DNA from: Nitrospira sp.
GTDB lineage: Bacteria > Nitrospirota > Nitrospiria > Nitrospirales > Nitrospiraceae
DNA: 45,589 nucleotides
Reading direction: 5' to 3'
Assembly (NCBI GenBank): GCA_029865345.1
Contig: JAOUHD010000009.1
Coordinates: 1-45,589, forward strand
The notes under the pieces were generated by a model, which was not told the origin of the DNA, ran no database searches, and saw nothing but the letters and a program-made list of their open reading frames with translations. Both the position numbers and the translations under genes were made by a program. Numbering within the stretch: position 1 is the first letter of the stretch; each line of letters starts with the position of its first letter. Of this stretch, positions 9,306-19,873 are shown piece after piece.

Positions 9306-11480
9306 ATGGCTTCTCCCCGTGTCTTATTGTTGCTTCCCCCTTTGACTCAGCTCAACACCCCTTACCCATCGACTGCCTACCTAACTGGGTTTCTTCAGTC
9401 TCGCAATATTGCTGTTGAGCAGGCGGATCTCGGCATCGAGATGGTGCTGCGCCTCTTCAGTCCCGATGGACTACGACATATCTTCCGGCAACTGCACGGC
9501 CTGGAACGCTCCCTTCCCAGAGAAGCCATCGCCATGATGAGGGCCGAACACTCCTACGTGGACATGATCGGACCGGTCGTCGCTTTCTTACAGGGCAAAC
9601 TCCCCGACCTTGCTTCGTACTTGATTCAACCCAGAGTATTACCTCAGGGCCCACGATTCCGAGGGCGTAAGACATTCGCGCGCGCTGTGTCAGTGGAGGA
9701 TAGAGCCAAACAATGGGCGACGTTCTTCCTCGAAGATCTCACCGATTTGGTGCAAGCCACCATTACACCGCACTTCGCCTTGAGCCGATATGCCGAGCAG
9801 ATCGGGCGCAGCGCCTCATCGTTTGATCACATCGCCGCTGCCTTGGCGGAACCACCGAGTGTGACGGATGAATGGCTGCTAGATGTATTCTGGGAACACG
9901 TCAACCGAGTCAACCCCTCGCTAATCGGTCTCTCCATACCGTTTCCAGGTAATCTCTATGGGGCCTTTCTCATTGCAAAGACTCTTAAGCAGCAGCGCCC
10001 TGATCTCCCAGTGGCCATCGGCGGCGGCTATGTGAACACGGAATTGCGCCGGGTTACCGACCCTCGAGTGTTCGACTATGTCGACTTTATTACGCTCGAC
10101 AACGGTGAACGGCCGCTCCTCTCCTTAATTGAACATCTGTCCGGCGTGCGCCCTCGCCAATCGCTGTGCCGCACGATGTATCGCCACAACGATCATGTGG
10201 TCTATGCGGATGATCCCTCGTCAGGCGACTTCACGATGAACGACATCGGCTGTCCAACCTATCGAGGCCTGACACTGGATCGCTACCTGACCATTCTGGA
10301 CAGCACCAACCCCATGCACCGTCTCTGGTCGGAAGGCCATTGGAATAAACTGACCGTGGCACACGGCTGCTATTGGAAGCAATGCACGTTCTGTGATGTG
10401 GGACTGAACTACATCAGTCGCTATGAAATGACGCCGACCGAACGGCTCATCCAGCAGATCGAACAACTCGTCGCCGAGACGGGACGAACAGGGTTTCACT
10501 TTGTAGACGAGGCGGCTCCACCTGCCGCACTGAAGGCATTGGCTCTCGCCCTCCTGGAACGACAGATTTCTATTACTTGGTGGGGCAATATCCGATTCGA
10601 AACCGCCTTTTCACCGGACCTGTGCCGCCTTCTCTCCGCCTCTGGCTGCATTGCCGTCACAGCAGGACTCGAAGCCGCATCAGACCGACTGTTAGACAAT
10701 ATGAAGAAAGGCATTACCGTCGATCAGACCGCACTGGTCGCTGCCGGGTTCAAGGATGCCGGTATCCTGATCCACGCCTATCTCATGTATGGGTGTCCAT
10801 CGGAGACGATTCAGGAGACCGTCGATTCACTCGAACGAGTCCGCCAGCTTATTGCAGCAGATCTTCTTCAATCAGCCTTTTGGCACCGCTTCACGGTCAC
10901 GGCCCACAGCCCAGTGGGGCTGAATCCCTCTGCCCATGGGTTGCGTATTCTCGGGCCTGAATTTCGAGGCTTCGCGGACAATGACCTTCTCCATCACGAT
11001 GACCGCACGGAAACGCCGAGCTGGCTTGGTGAAGGACTCAGACGATCACTCTTGAACTATCTTGAACGGCGAGGGCTCGATATCGATGTCCGTCAGTGGT
11101 TCGAGTATGAGGCCCCTCGCCCTCAGGTACCTTCTACATGGCTCGGACGCTTGTTCAAGAATCGGATGAGCGATGACCATTCAGACTTGGAACGGCGTGT
11201 GGTCTGGCTTGGTGGAGCCGTGACTTGTGAACGCATCGGAAAGCGAGCAACGCTTACTCTGACCAATGCCCGGAAGGATCACGTCATCACCCTCCCGGAA
11301 CCAGAGGCTCAATGGTTGAAGGATTTAATGAGAGACGCGACCCCGCAACAACCATGTCAGTCCTATCCGCATATGCGGGAGGCTTGCCAACGGTTTCCTT
11401 GCGCGGAATCGACGCTCAACTCCTTCCTGTCCTCCGCTTCGTGGAAAAAGATACGCGACGCCGGCCTCCTACTCGTGTAA
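9306..11480 (+). CDS. B12-binding-domain-type radical SAM protein
   Basis: N-terminal LLLPPLTQLNTPYPSTAYLTGFL; GLSIPFPGNLYGAFLIAKTLKQ...VAIGGGYVNTEL; Fe-S motif GCYWKQCTFCDVG; GLEAASDRLLDNMKKG. Confidence 0.9.
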   Translation: MASPRVLLLLPPLTQLNTPYPSTAYLTGFLQSRNIAVEQADLGIEMVLRLFSPDGLRHIFRQLHGLERSLPREAIAMMRAEHSYVDMIGPVVAFLQGKLPDLASYLIQPRVLPQGPRFRGRKTFARAVSVEDRAKQWATFFLEDLTDLVQATITPHFALSRYAEQIGRSASSFDHIAAALAEPPSVTDEWLLDVFWEHVNRVNPSLIGLSIPFPGNLYGAFLIAKTLKQQRPDLPVAIGGGYVNTELRRVTDPRVFDYVDFITLDNGERPLLSLIEHLSGVRPRQSLCRTMYRHNDHVVYADDPSSGDFTMNDIGCPTYRGLTLDRYLTILDSTNPMHRLWSEGHWNKLTVAHGCYWKQCTFCDVGLNYISRYEMTPTERLIQQIEQLVAETGRTGFHFVDEAAPPAALKALALALLERQISITWWGNIRFETAFSPDLCRLLSASGCIAVTAGLEAASDRLLDNMKKGITVDQTALVAAGFKDAGILIHAYLMYGCPSETIQETVDSLERVRQLIAADLLQSAFWHRFTVTAHSPVGLNPSAHGLRILGPEFRGFADNDLLHHDDRTETPSWLGEGLRRSLLNYLERRGLDIDVRQWFEYEAPRPQVPSTWLGRLFKNRMSDDHSDLERRVVWLGGAVTCERIGKRATLTLTNARKDHVITLPEPEAQWLKDLMRDATPQQPCQSYPHMREACQRFPCAESTLNSFLSSASWKKIRDAGLLLV

Positions 11481-11566
11481 CTCTCTAAATCTTTTTACTC
11501 GCGCACTAACAGCCACAGACTGAGGCCACTGTGCCACCAGGGAACTGTTCACTACGGACAAAAAGA

Positions 11567-11601
11567 AAGAGCCGGAACCCACAGGGTGGATTCCGGCTCT
11601 T
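11567..11601. terminator. Intrinsic-terminator-like hairpin between convergent genes
   Basis: Perfect 11-bp inverted repeat aagagccggaa / ttccggctctt with a 13-nt loop, between the convergent radical SAM and porin genes. Confidence 0.7.
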
Positions 11602-11638
11602 GGTTAAGCACGGACCTTCTATGTCACCTGAGCTACTC

Positions 11639-12907
11639 TTAATACTGCAGCTGCAAGGCGACGTGGAATGAATCGACCTTGTTGCCGATCGCATTCAGCC
11701 CAAAGTTGTTGAATGGCCCCTTGGTTTCCAAATCGCCGTATCGCCCATACACCGAAATACGCGCATTGTGGCCGGAGATGATGTAGTTCAGGCCATACTC
11801 CCACTCCTGCCGCATGGCGCTATACAACGGATCGATACTGACAAACCGCAGATAGGGCTGAAACCGTCCAATGCCGACCTCATGAGGAATCAGGTACAAC
11901 CCGTACACGGTCCAGGAGTGCCCATTGAACATACAGAAACAATCGCCGCCGGCAAAGGCTCCGGTCCCGTAGTTGGCCCAGTACCGCTTGAACTCCGCAT
12001 TGAACGTAAACACGCCCATGTTGTTCGGCATCAGCTTTTCCACCAAGAGATCGACGATCGCCCCGGTGAAATCACTGCGCCCCAACGTGGGGGACCCCGC
12101 GCCATCTTTTTGATGGATCACGTTGCCCGAAATCGCCACGATATCGCCCGCCGTCCCGTAGTAGGTCCCGGAGGTGTAGTAGCCGGGGTTGTCTTCATCG
12201 TTCAACAGGTTCCATTGCAGACGCCCGGCGTACAACAGGCTGCCGGTGTTATTTGATCCCCCGCGCTGGCCCGTGAACACCGAGGCGACATACAACAAGT
12301 GGGTCCCGAAGGGATGGACTTTCCCGAAGAAGACCGCGCCGTTGTCACGACCATAGAGCCCCGCCTGGCCGCCGGCCGCTCCATTGGGACCGCTGGGGAA
12401 GTTGCCACTGTGGTCTGCCGGGTTGAAGGGCGTGCGGAAGCCATCGAAGGTCGCATGGTAGAACGGCCCGTTCAACTCACCCCGCTCACTCGGGACCAAG
12501 GTGCGGCCGACCCAGAGGTTGACCGTCTCGCTGATCTCGAATTTCCCGATCGCGTCGAGCAACCCGATATTGGAGTTGCCACCAAACTGAGTACCCCCTG
12601 CACCAACGTTACAGTTAAAACAATCTGTATTGAAGGTGAACTTCACATATTTGTGAATTTGCCCGTTAATGTAGATACGAGCGTTGTCCACTTTGAAGTC
12701 GTTGCTGTAATGCCCCCCTGCAGCGCCCTCGATGCTGTTGAAACTGGAGCGGATACCCATGCCGATGGAAATCCACTTGTCATCATCGGCTTTGATTGTG
12801 CCACCAGCATAAGCACTCGGCAGCGTGGATCCCATTCCAGCCACCAGCGCCGCCATGGCTCCAGCAACTAAAACCTTCTTCCACCGCCTCGCAACATAGT
12901 CCTTCAT
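11639..12907 (-). CDS. Outer-membrane porin-like beta-barrel protein
   Basis: Signal peptide MKDYVARRWKKVLVAGAMAALVAGMGSTLPSAYA; barrel-like repeats; terminal aromatic-rich strand VDSFHVALQLQY. Confidence 0.75.
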   Translation of the reverse strand: MKDYVARRWKKVLVAGAMAALVAGMGSTLPSAYAGGTIKADDDKWISIGMGIRSSFNSIEGAAGGHYSNDFKVDNARIYINGQIHKYVKFTFNTDCFNCNVGAGGTQFGGNSNIGLLDAIGKFEISETVNLWVGRTLVPSERGELNGPFYHATFDGFRTPFNPADHSGNFPSGPNGAAGGQAGLYGRDNGAVFFGKVHPFGTHLLYVASVFTGQRGGSNNTGSLLYAGRLQWNLLNDEDNPGYYTSGTYYGTAGDIVAISGNVIHQKDGAGSPTLGRSDFTGAIVDLLVEKLMPNNMGVFTFNAEFKRYWANYGTGAFAGGDCFCMFNGHSWTVYGLYLIPHEVGIGRFQPYLRFVSIDPLYSAMRQEWEYGLNYIISGHNARISVYGRYGDLETKGPFNNFGLNAIGNKVDSFHVALQLQY

Positions 12908-13497
12908 ACTGATGCCCTCCCTTGTGAGTATTGAGAAACCACTGCCCACCTGCACTGATATCCAAAAACGTATACAACCAGGAAGTTGGTGGAGAGTATG
13001 CCTAAGTGCTCGAAAGATAGCAAGAAACTTTTCTCTACTTGCTTCCACATGTAACAAATATACATATGTATTTCTTCCTGTCCATGTAAATGCAGAAAGC
13101 GGTCAGGTGCGATACTGATGTGGTTTTCACCTGCGCACCTCAGCATAACCCTGCGCAGATTGCGTGCAAACCGCATCGTCACTGACTTGTTTTTCATTTG
13201 CCACCATACGTGCCTTCACTCGCCTACGTCGGATGCCCGGCTGTGACACGGTGGAAGAAGCGCGCCGAGTATCCTCTGCCTAGTCGGCCAGAGCCATTTG
13301 GCGGCGTGCCAAAACATTAGGAACCAAACGAACCACCGCCGTAAAGGCATACGCTCGATCGGTGTGAAGCAATCCTTGTACCGCACACGTTAGGTACGCG
13401 ACGCTTCTACAGTCTGACAGAATTAGGAGATGGACAACTGTGAGATTGATGTCTGCACTGAAAAATGTTGGAGGAGGTAACTTATAGATAAATAAGA

Positions 13498-13532
13498 GCC
13501 AGGCAGAAGAAGTTCGTCTTCCTCTGCCTGGC
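13498..13532. terminator. Terminator-like hairpin downstream of the peroxiredoxin gene
   Basis: gccaggcagaagaa-gttcg-tcttcctctgcctggc inverted repeat. Confidence 0.65.
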
Positions 13533-13556
13533 CTTCTTCAGCACACCGGTAAGAGC

Positions 13557-14192
13557 CTATCGGTTCGGCTGAGGAGTATAGCGGAGATACGGCTTCACAG
13601 TCGTGAAGCCTTTAGGAAACAGTTGTTGTGCTTCCGCATCACCCACTGCGGGCGTAATGATACAATCTTCACCATCTTTCCAGTTCGCCGGAGTGGCGAC
13701 CTTGTACTTCGAGGTCAGTTGAAGTGAGTCGATCACTCTCAACAACTCATCGAAATTCCGGCCGCAGGAAGCGGGATACGTTAAGGTGAGTTTGACCTTT
13801 TTGTCCGGACCGACAATAAAGACCGATCGCACCGTCATATTGTCGATGGCGTTGGGATGGATCATATCGTACAACGTCGCAACCTTCTTATCCGGATCGG
13901 CGATGATGGGATAGTTCATCGTCGTCTTTTGCGTTTCGTTGATATCATTGATCCAGCCTTTGTGAGAATCCATCGGATCTACACTGACCGCAATCACTTT
14001 TACGCCCCGCTTTTTAAACTCCGGCGAGATTTTGGCCACGGTTCCCAGCTCCGTCGTACACACAGGGGTGTAATCCTTGGGGTGTGAAAACAGAATCCCC
14101 CACCCGCTTCCCAGCCATTCGTGAAAATTGATCGTGCCCTCCGTCGTCTCCGCCGTAAAGTTCGGTGCATCGTCTCCCAATCGTACAGCCAT
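13557..14192 (-). CDS. 1-Cys peroxiredoxin (Prx6 type)
   Basis: HPKDYTPVCTTELG active site, SVDPMDSHKGWINDI, long C-terminal arm; ATG at 14192. Confidence 0.95.
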   Translation of the reverse strand: MAVRLGDDAPNFTAETTEGTINFHEWLGSGWGILFSHPKDYTPVCTTELGTVAKISPEFKKRGVKVIAVSVDPMDSHKGWINDINETQKTTMNYPIIADPDKKVATLYDMIHPNAIDNMTVRSVFIVGPDKKVKLTLTYPASCGRNFDELLRVIDSLQLTSKYKVATPANWKDGEDCIITPAVGDAEAQQLFPKGFTTVKPYLRYTPQPNR

Positions 14193-14362
14193 GGTATCCC
14201 TCCTTAACCTCGGAAAATATCCAGCCATCAACTATTGATCAGCTATCACTCAACGAATTTTCTACAATACTGTTTCGCAAAGGATGAGTGCAAGGGGCGC
14301 TTAAGCTTTGACGCTGGCTTGCCGATAAAGGCTCAGAGAATCCTTTCTCACGGAGGCTTGCC

Positions 14363-14728
14363 ATGGACAAACCCGACCCAACACGAATCAAACTGCACAT
14401 GTCAAAAGACCCCATGTATCTGTTGCTCCGCGAAGGCTGCATCAAGGAGTTTAATGTCAAAAAGGCCTCCGGCGACAAATGCGACCTTCGCGGGCTTGAC
14501 CTTCGCGGACTCGACCTTCGCGGGCTCGATGCCGACGGATTGGATTTCACCGATTGCTATTTTCGCCAGTCCGACCTGAGAGGGGTCGACTTGAGCAAGG
14601 CCAAGATGGACGGCGCCAGCATCAACGCCTGCCAGATTTCCGGTGTCTTATTCCCTTCAGAGCTGAGCGCCTCTGAAATCGAGCTCTCACTCCTACATGG
14701 GACAAGAATGCGATATCGAGACAAATAG
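14363..14728 (+). CDS. Pentapeptide-repeat protein, 121 aa
   Basis: CDLRGLDLRGLDLRGLDADGLDFTDCYFRQSDLRGVDLSKAKMDGA; A(D/N)LxG-like pentapeptides. Confidence 0.85.
   Translation: MDKPDPTRIKLHMSKDPMYLLLREGCIKEFNVKKASGDKCDLRGLDLRGLDLRGLDADGLDFTDCYFRQSDLRGVDLSKAKMDGASINACQISGVLFPSELSASEIELSLLHGTRMRYRDK
14482..14529 (+). repeat. 15-bp tandem repeat (about 3 units) inside the pentapeptide-repeat gene
   Basis: gaccttcgcgggctt / gaccttcgcggactc / gaccttcgcgggctc. Confidence 0.85.
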
Positions 14729-14868
14729 CGGGACAGCTTTTGGCTTCGTTTGCTCGTGCCGGCTCGATACCTGCGACTCCGCCACTGGCTCATCGCCTTC
14801 TCAACAAGACGACATCCCACCCGACCTACTCCCTTCCTATTCCATGAGATGCATGCGCAATAACAGTG

Positions 14869-17814
14869 TCAGGATCCAGCAGACAGACCCAATTGCGTTC
14901 GCACCTTTTCATGGCCGGGTTCGGCAGCCCCTGGATCCAAGAGGGACATTCGTTCTTCGGTGAGCTTCCCGTTTTCTAAAAGACGTTGCTGAACCGCCTC
15001 CGCACGTTGGTGGGCTAATGCGTCTAACTCCGCGCCTGAAACTTGGATAGCCGTTTCCAGTTTTTGCTTCATGTGCTCCACGGTCGGCTGGGTGGACTCA
15101 GCCGGCGTGGCCGCTGGGTCAGGCGCCGGTAACTTTGCATACAGCTTTTCAATCAACCGTTGCTCGTCTCCTGGTGAGAGCTGTACCTGATCGGTATATG
15201 CCCCGCCACGTGGGATCCCCTTCATCTCAAACAGTTGGGCTCGGAGCTTCATCCTCTGAAGTGCTGCTCGGTCAAGGGTCGAATCGGACGTGCCCTTAAT
15301 ATCGAGCCTTAGCCCGGCCCGCTCATCCAATGCCTTCTCCAGCGCCTCCAGCTTGTGCACTTCGCTCTCAAGCAATGCCGCGCTGCCCGGCTCGAACTCG
15401 ATAAACTGCAGCTCCTCCTCATTCCCCCCGCCCGGAATAAGCTTCCCCATCAGCGAAAATGGCGAGGCCACGACTTTTGCCAGTAAGTTGAGCAACGTCG
15501 AAAGCACGACCTTGCCGTACTTGAAATCCGGGTCGTTGAGGTCTCCACGAATCGGCATATCGACTTCAATCAAGCCCTTACGATCCTTCAGCAGTCCCAC
15601 AATCAGCGGCACCGGTAATGACGTCGCATCAGAACTGTTGGTCTTTCCACCGAATGTCAGCTGATCGACTTGCACGAGATTCTCTGCTTCCAATACTTTC
15701 TGTGAGACCTTGTACTTCAAATCAAGCGACAATTTCCCCTTTGACAACCCATAGCCGACATATTTTCCGCTGTATGGACCAGCCGGCGTCAGATCCATTC
15801 CTCCCAGCGTAATGACCAAGTCGGTAAAGGCATCCTCGCTCAGCGGGTTGATCTTCCCGACGATTTTGAGTGGCGCCGCTCTGCCGACTTTTCCCGACAA
15901 GTTGACATCGGCTTTCTTCAACTGTTTCGATGATAGTCCTTTGATGGTCCCACCGAACTCAGTGAGGCTGATCTTGACGTTCGGCTCGATGGACAGGTCT
16001 TCAAATCTTGCTGCCAGCTTGACCAACTTGACCTGGTCGATCGTCACAGGCACGGGCTCCGCCGCTTTAGTCGGCGACTTCTTACCTTCAGGTTCTTTAG
16101 CAGCCGCCTGATCTCCGGGTGGAGGCGAGGCTGCCAGTTGAGACACATTGAGTTGCCCGTCGGCTTCCACCACCATCTGCATAGACGGTTCTTGCCAGAC
16201 CACTTCGGCGATTTTCACAACGGTCGGCTCCACATCCAACGCTACGCGGTTCACCGCCAACCCCTTCCAGGTCACGACATTGTCAAACTCTTTGCGATCA
16301 ACAACGGCCAACTGATTGACCGCGAGATCACCCTGGAACCGAAGCAGAGGCTCATTCGGGTGTTCTTTGGCAAAGTGCAGTGCCCCCTTGAGATCGATGG
16401 CTCCATCCTGCACGTCGGCATTGAGAAACCGATCGAGATAGGGCTGAAATGGGTGAATATCAATGTGCTCCAACTTGAGAGCGGCATCAACAATCAATGG
16501 CTCGACCGTGACTTTCCCCTGAACACCAATCGTTCCCGTCTCATTCAGTTTCAACGAAAGATCCACCGGCAATGGCTTTTGGAAGGGAATCTGCACATCT
16601 TTCACCGTGAAGTTCATCACCGACACATCGACATGACCAGGTCTCGAGAGCGTCCGATCCTCGAACGCGGCCCGATAGTTTCGTAGGGCAATTTCGTCGA
16701 CAGCAATGGTCCAAGGCTTTGGTGTTTTCTCGGACTTGGCCTTTGCCGTCGTGGGTGTTGGGGGCGCCTCCTTCCCGCCGACCGGCGTAAAGAGCGTTTG
16801 ATAATTTATCGCCCCGCCTGGGTCCATCCAGGCCTCGAATCGCGCATTGGCTGAATGCACCTTCGCGATATCAATGGATTGCTTTTGCAGATCCAGCTGA
16901 ATCCCTTCCACATTAAAGGCCGGAATGCTAACGACTGGCTCAAGCCCGCCTCGTTCCACGATCGCGAGATTCTGAATCGATACGTTTCCATTCTTGACCG
17001 TTGCCTGAGGAGCCTGACCGCGCAGATCAAAATGGTACGACGCAGAGAGGCCAAGGGTGCCCTGTGGAATGTCAAACTGAAACAAGTCGTGCACGGCTTG
17101 ATACAACGTCTTGAGTTTGATTCCGGACAGATTCACCCGACCATCAGATTCCACAGGTTCCAGAAAGATGGTCCCCTCCCATGAGATTTTCTCCCCCTTT
17201 CCGATCTCCGCTGTGAACGCATGGGCACTCTCGCCTCCCTCAGCCTGCACCGTGCTGAAGTTGCGCAGCACGATCTCAAACGGCACCACGTCGATCACCA
17301 CCGGCCGCGCCTTTGAATCATCTCGATATTCAATAATGCCTTGTCCGATCTCCAAGAGATCGATCTGCACCGGCATCATCTTCTTCGGTTCGCCTGTTGG
17401 TTGAGCAGGAGGCTGGGGTGCCTCATCCGAAGGAGGAACCAACGACATCAGATTCAACTTACCTTCACGATTCACCTTGGCCACCACGAACGGCATGACG
17501 AGACGGATCTCGTCGAACGCGATTTTTTGCAAGAACAGCGTCGTTGCGCGCAGATTGACGAACAACTCCTCAAACCCCAGCATGGCAGTCTGGTCTTGCG
17601 CTCGTACCTCTAACCCATTGAGACGCAGCGAAAGCGCAAACGGATTGAAGGCGGCATCCCGCAACAGGATAGGATGCTTGATTTGCTCCGAGGCAGTGGG
17701 AACGACGTACGATGTAATCAGATAGGGAACGAGCACGAAGCCGACGAGCGAATAGAAAGCAATGAGACCTACCAGCGTACCGATCAGAACCCGTGGACGA
17801 AGCAGCCGACGCAT
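14869..17814 (-). CDS. DUF748 / AsmA-like envelope protein, 981 aa
   Basis: N-terminal TM helix, repeated AsmA-like beta segments, C-terminal IEFEPGSAALLESEVHKLEALEKALDERAGLRLDIKGTSD. Confidence 0.8.
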   Translation of the reverse strand: MRRLLRPRVLIGTLVGLIAFYSLVGFVLVPYLITSYVVPTASEQIKHPILLRDAAFNPFALSLRLNGLEVRAQDQTAMLGFEELFVNLRATTLFLQKIAFDEIRLVMPFVVAKVNREGKLNLMSLVPPSDEAPQPPAQPTGEPKKMMPVQIDLLEIGQGIIEYRDDSKARPVVIDVVPFEIVLRNFSTVQAEGGESAHAFTAEIGKGEKISWEGTIFLEPVESDGRVNLSGIKLKTLYQAVHDLFQFDIPQGTLGLSASYHFDLRGQAPQATVKNGNVSIQNLAIVERGGLEPVVSIPAFNVEGIQLDLQKQSIDIAKVHSANARFEAWMDPGGAINYQTLFTPVGGKEAPPTPTTAKAKSEKTPKPWTIAVDEIALRNYRAAFEDRTLSRPGHVDVSVMNFTVKDVQIPFQKPLPVDLSLKLNETGTIGVQGKVTVEPLIVDAALKLEHIDIHPFQPYLDRFLNADVQDGAIDLKGALHFAKEHPNEPLLRFQGDLAVNQLAVVDRKEFDNVVTWKGLAVNRVALDVEPTVVKIAEVVWQEPSMQMVVEADGQLNVSQLAASPPPGDQAAAKEPEGKKSPTKAAEPVPVTIDQVKLVKLAARFEDLSIEPNVKISLTEFGGTIKGLSSKQLKKADVNLSGKVGRAAPLKIVGKINPLSEDAFTDLVITLGGMDLTPAGPYSGKYVGYGLSKGKLSLDLKYKVSQKVLEAENLVQVDQLTFGGKTNSSDATSLPVPLIVGLLKDRKGLIEVDMPIRGDLNDPDFKYGKVVLSTLLNLLAKVVASPFSLMGKLIPGGGNEEELQFIEFEPGSAALLESEVHKLEALEKALDERAGLRLDIKGTSDSTLDRAALQRMKLRAQLFEMKGIPRGGAYTDQVQLSPGDEQRLIEKLYAKLPAPDPAATPAESTQPTVEHMKQKLETAIQVSGAELDALAHQRAEAVQQRLLENGKLTEERMSLLDPGAAEPGHEKVRTQLGLSAGS

Positions 17815-18036
17815 GCAATCCAGCCCCTTGGAGGATGAATCTGAAGAGCAAACTATAGGGGACGCGACCGTGGAATGTCTACCGGGAGATGCCTACCTGG
17901 CCAGGGAAACTATTAGGGAATGCAACGCGCGGTGGCTGACATCGAGCGAGTCTACCGAGGGAAGGAAAAAGATCCTTGCGGTGTGTATGCCGTCGCCTCA
18001 ATAGAAACAGCACTGCCACGAGCGAGCTTGAAGTGG

Positions 18037-18110
<74 letters not shown>

Positions 18111-18125
18111 GTTCAAATATTTCAA

Positions 18126-19246
18126 CTACTTGGACGAGTGACCCTCCACGGCCATGTCACTTGGTGTTATTAGGGTGTTAACGTCAAGGTACTTTTGCAC
18201 CTTCAAGGCGGCTTCAGTCAAGTCTCTCTCCTCTATTGAGTTGTACCGCTTCCACATCTTCTCTGACTTGTGACCAACAATCTTCATCGCGGTTGCTGTA
18301 TCCACACCGGCGCGTCGTAGGTTTGTCGATGCACAATGACGGAGATCATGGAATCTAAAGTCAGTTATTCCGGCATCGCTCAACGCGGTCCTGAAGGATC
18401 GGCTGATACGTTGAAGCGGTCGGCCCTTGCAGGTGAACACGTGGTTGTTGGTCAGACTGCGAATTTTGGCCAAGCGTTGGAGAGTTGATCGAACGTCTGC
18501 GGTCATGGGAATACGCCTCCCGGTTTTGGTCTTGGTGTCTTGACTTCGAAGGGTGATGAATCCCCGACGGAGGTCAACACGGTCCCACGTCAGAGACACA
18601 ATCTCCCCGAACCGTTGGCCGAGTTGATAGGCCGTCAGGAGCACCGGGCGGAGGTGTGGCTTCGCGGCCTGATGTAACCGGCCCCATTCTTCTTCTGTGA
18701 GCACCCGATCCCGTTCGTTCTGGGGGTTGGGTATCTCGACTCTGGACGCGGGGTTGGCCTGGAGCAGTCCCCGCTTGATCGCCATGTTCAGGCAGTGTTT
18801 CAACGCAATGTGGTCATGGTTGATTGTCTGTGTACTCGGCTTGATTCCGTTGGGTTTCGTGCGTTGATTGCGGAGGCTTCCACATCCTGAGGCTTGATCT
18901 CTGACAGGATCTTCTGACCGAAGAACGGGATGAGGTGAGTGTTGATACTGTAGGCTCGTCCCACGAAGGAACGAAGTCCTCGGACGGTTTCCAGCTCCAG
19001 GTAAGCCTCCGCCCATTCTTTGAAGAGGATCGGCTTGGCTTGTTCGGTCTTCTCGTGGCCTAGGAGGAGTCGTGTCCTGATGGTGGCTTCCATCTCCTTG
19101 GCAACAGTCTTATTGAGACACCCCACCTTCCAGCGTTTCCAACGGGCACCGGGCACACCACTCGCGAGGACCAACGATTTTCCGTCCGCACTTTCGATCA
19201 CCGGAAATTCCACATAGTAACTATCACGCCGCTTAGTGAGTCCCAT
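18126..19246 (-). pseudogene. int: Tyrosine recombinase/integrase, split by a single-base frameshift
   Basis: N-terminal half in ORF 18800-19246, C-terminal half in ORF 18126-19016 (QRFGEIVSLTWDRVDL, HDLRHCASTNLRRAGVDTATAMKIVGHKSEKMWKRY); reading continues in the +1 frame near 18873. Confidence 0.85.
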
Positions 19247-19430
19247 GGCTGTCTCTCCGTGGTGTGATCGTGTGCTGATCGATCCAGGCGTCCAGCTGAG
19301 TCTGCTTGAATTTCACCAGCCGCCCGATTTTAACGTACCCCAGTTTCCTTGCGGAGACCCATCCGTACAAGGTCAATTTGGATATGCCTAAATACTTCGC
19401 GGCCTCATCCATTGTCAAAAGATTATTCAT
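19233..19430 (-). CDS. Excisionase-like helix-turn-helix (HTH_17) protein
   Basis: MNNLLTMDEAAKYLGISKLTLYGWVSARKLGYVKIGRLVKFKQTQLDAWI; overlaps the integrase start. Confidence 0.85.
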   Translation of the reverse strand: MNNLLTMDEAAKYLGISKLTLYGWVSARKLGYVKIGRLVKFKQTQLDAWIDQHTITPRRDSHGTH

Positions 19431-19873
19431 GGCGTTTCAGACCGGCCTTTCCTTCATGTTCTACCAATGAAGTCGAGTGCATTGACCGACCTCCGCACAC
19501 CTATTAGGAGTGGCACTTATGAGAGGGTTCAGAATTTTTGACCATACCGAAAAGGTAGGGGGCCGCAGAAAAGAAAAGACCGTGTGGGATCGGGTATGCC
19601 GAAGTCCCGAGGGAGCACTCGGGGAAGAGAGTATTGCCAATGCCTCTACAACAGCAAACCGCTGTTTCGCACGGTCGGCAGTACTCCACCTTCTATCGGC
19701 CACCAACTGCGAATCAGCTTCGGCACTACCTGAACCAGATCCCTGAATATTTTGAGATGTGTTTCAAGGTCTGGGAGGAGATCGCGATCCCGACCTATGC
19801 TAAGCAAGCTCGATATGGCACGAAGGCCGGACAGCCAAATCCGCGGTTCCTCAATGCGAAACTGTTCAATGAT

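Noticed and set aside
11768-12871. Plus-strand ORFs 11768-12256 and 12299-12871
   Set aside because: Antisense to the porin gene, with no recognisable motifs.
13060-13490. Long intergenic region upstream of the porin as a possible ncRNA
   Set aside because: No convincing conserved structure or homology visible by eye; would need a covariance search.
14482-14529. Possible CRISPR-like repeat
   Set aside because: Contiguous 15-bp coding repeats without spacers; explained by pentapeptide repeats. No CRISPR array was seen in the window.
14869-17814. Many antisense ORFs (e.g. 16138-16686, 15290-15664)
   Set aside because: Lie inside a long DUF748-like gene with coherent domain signal; products look like high-GC antisense translation.
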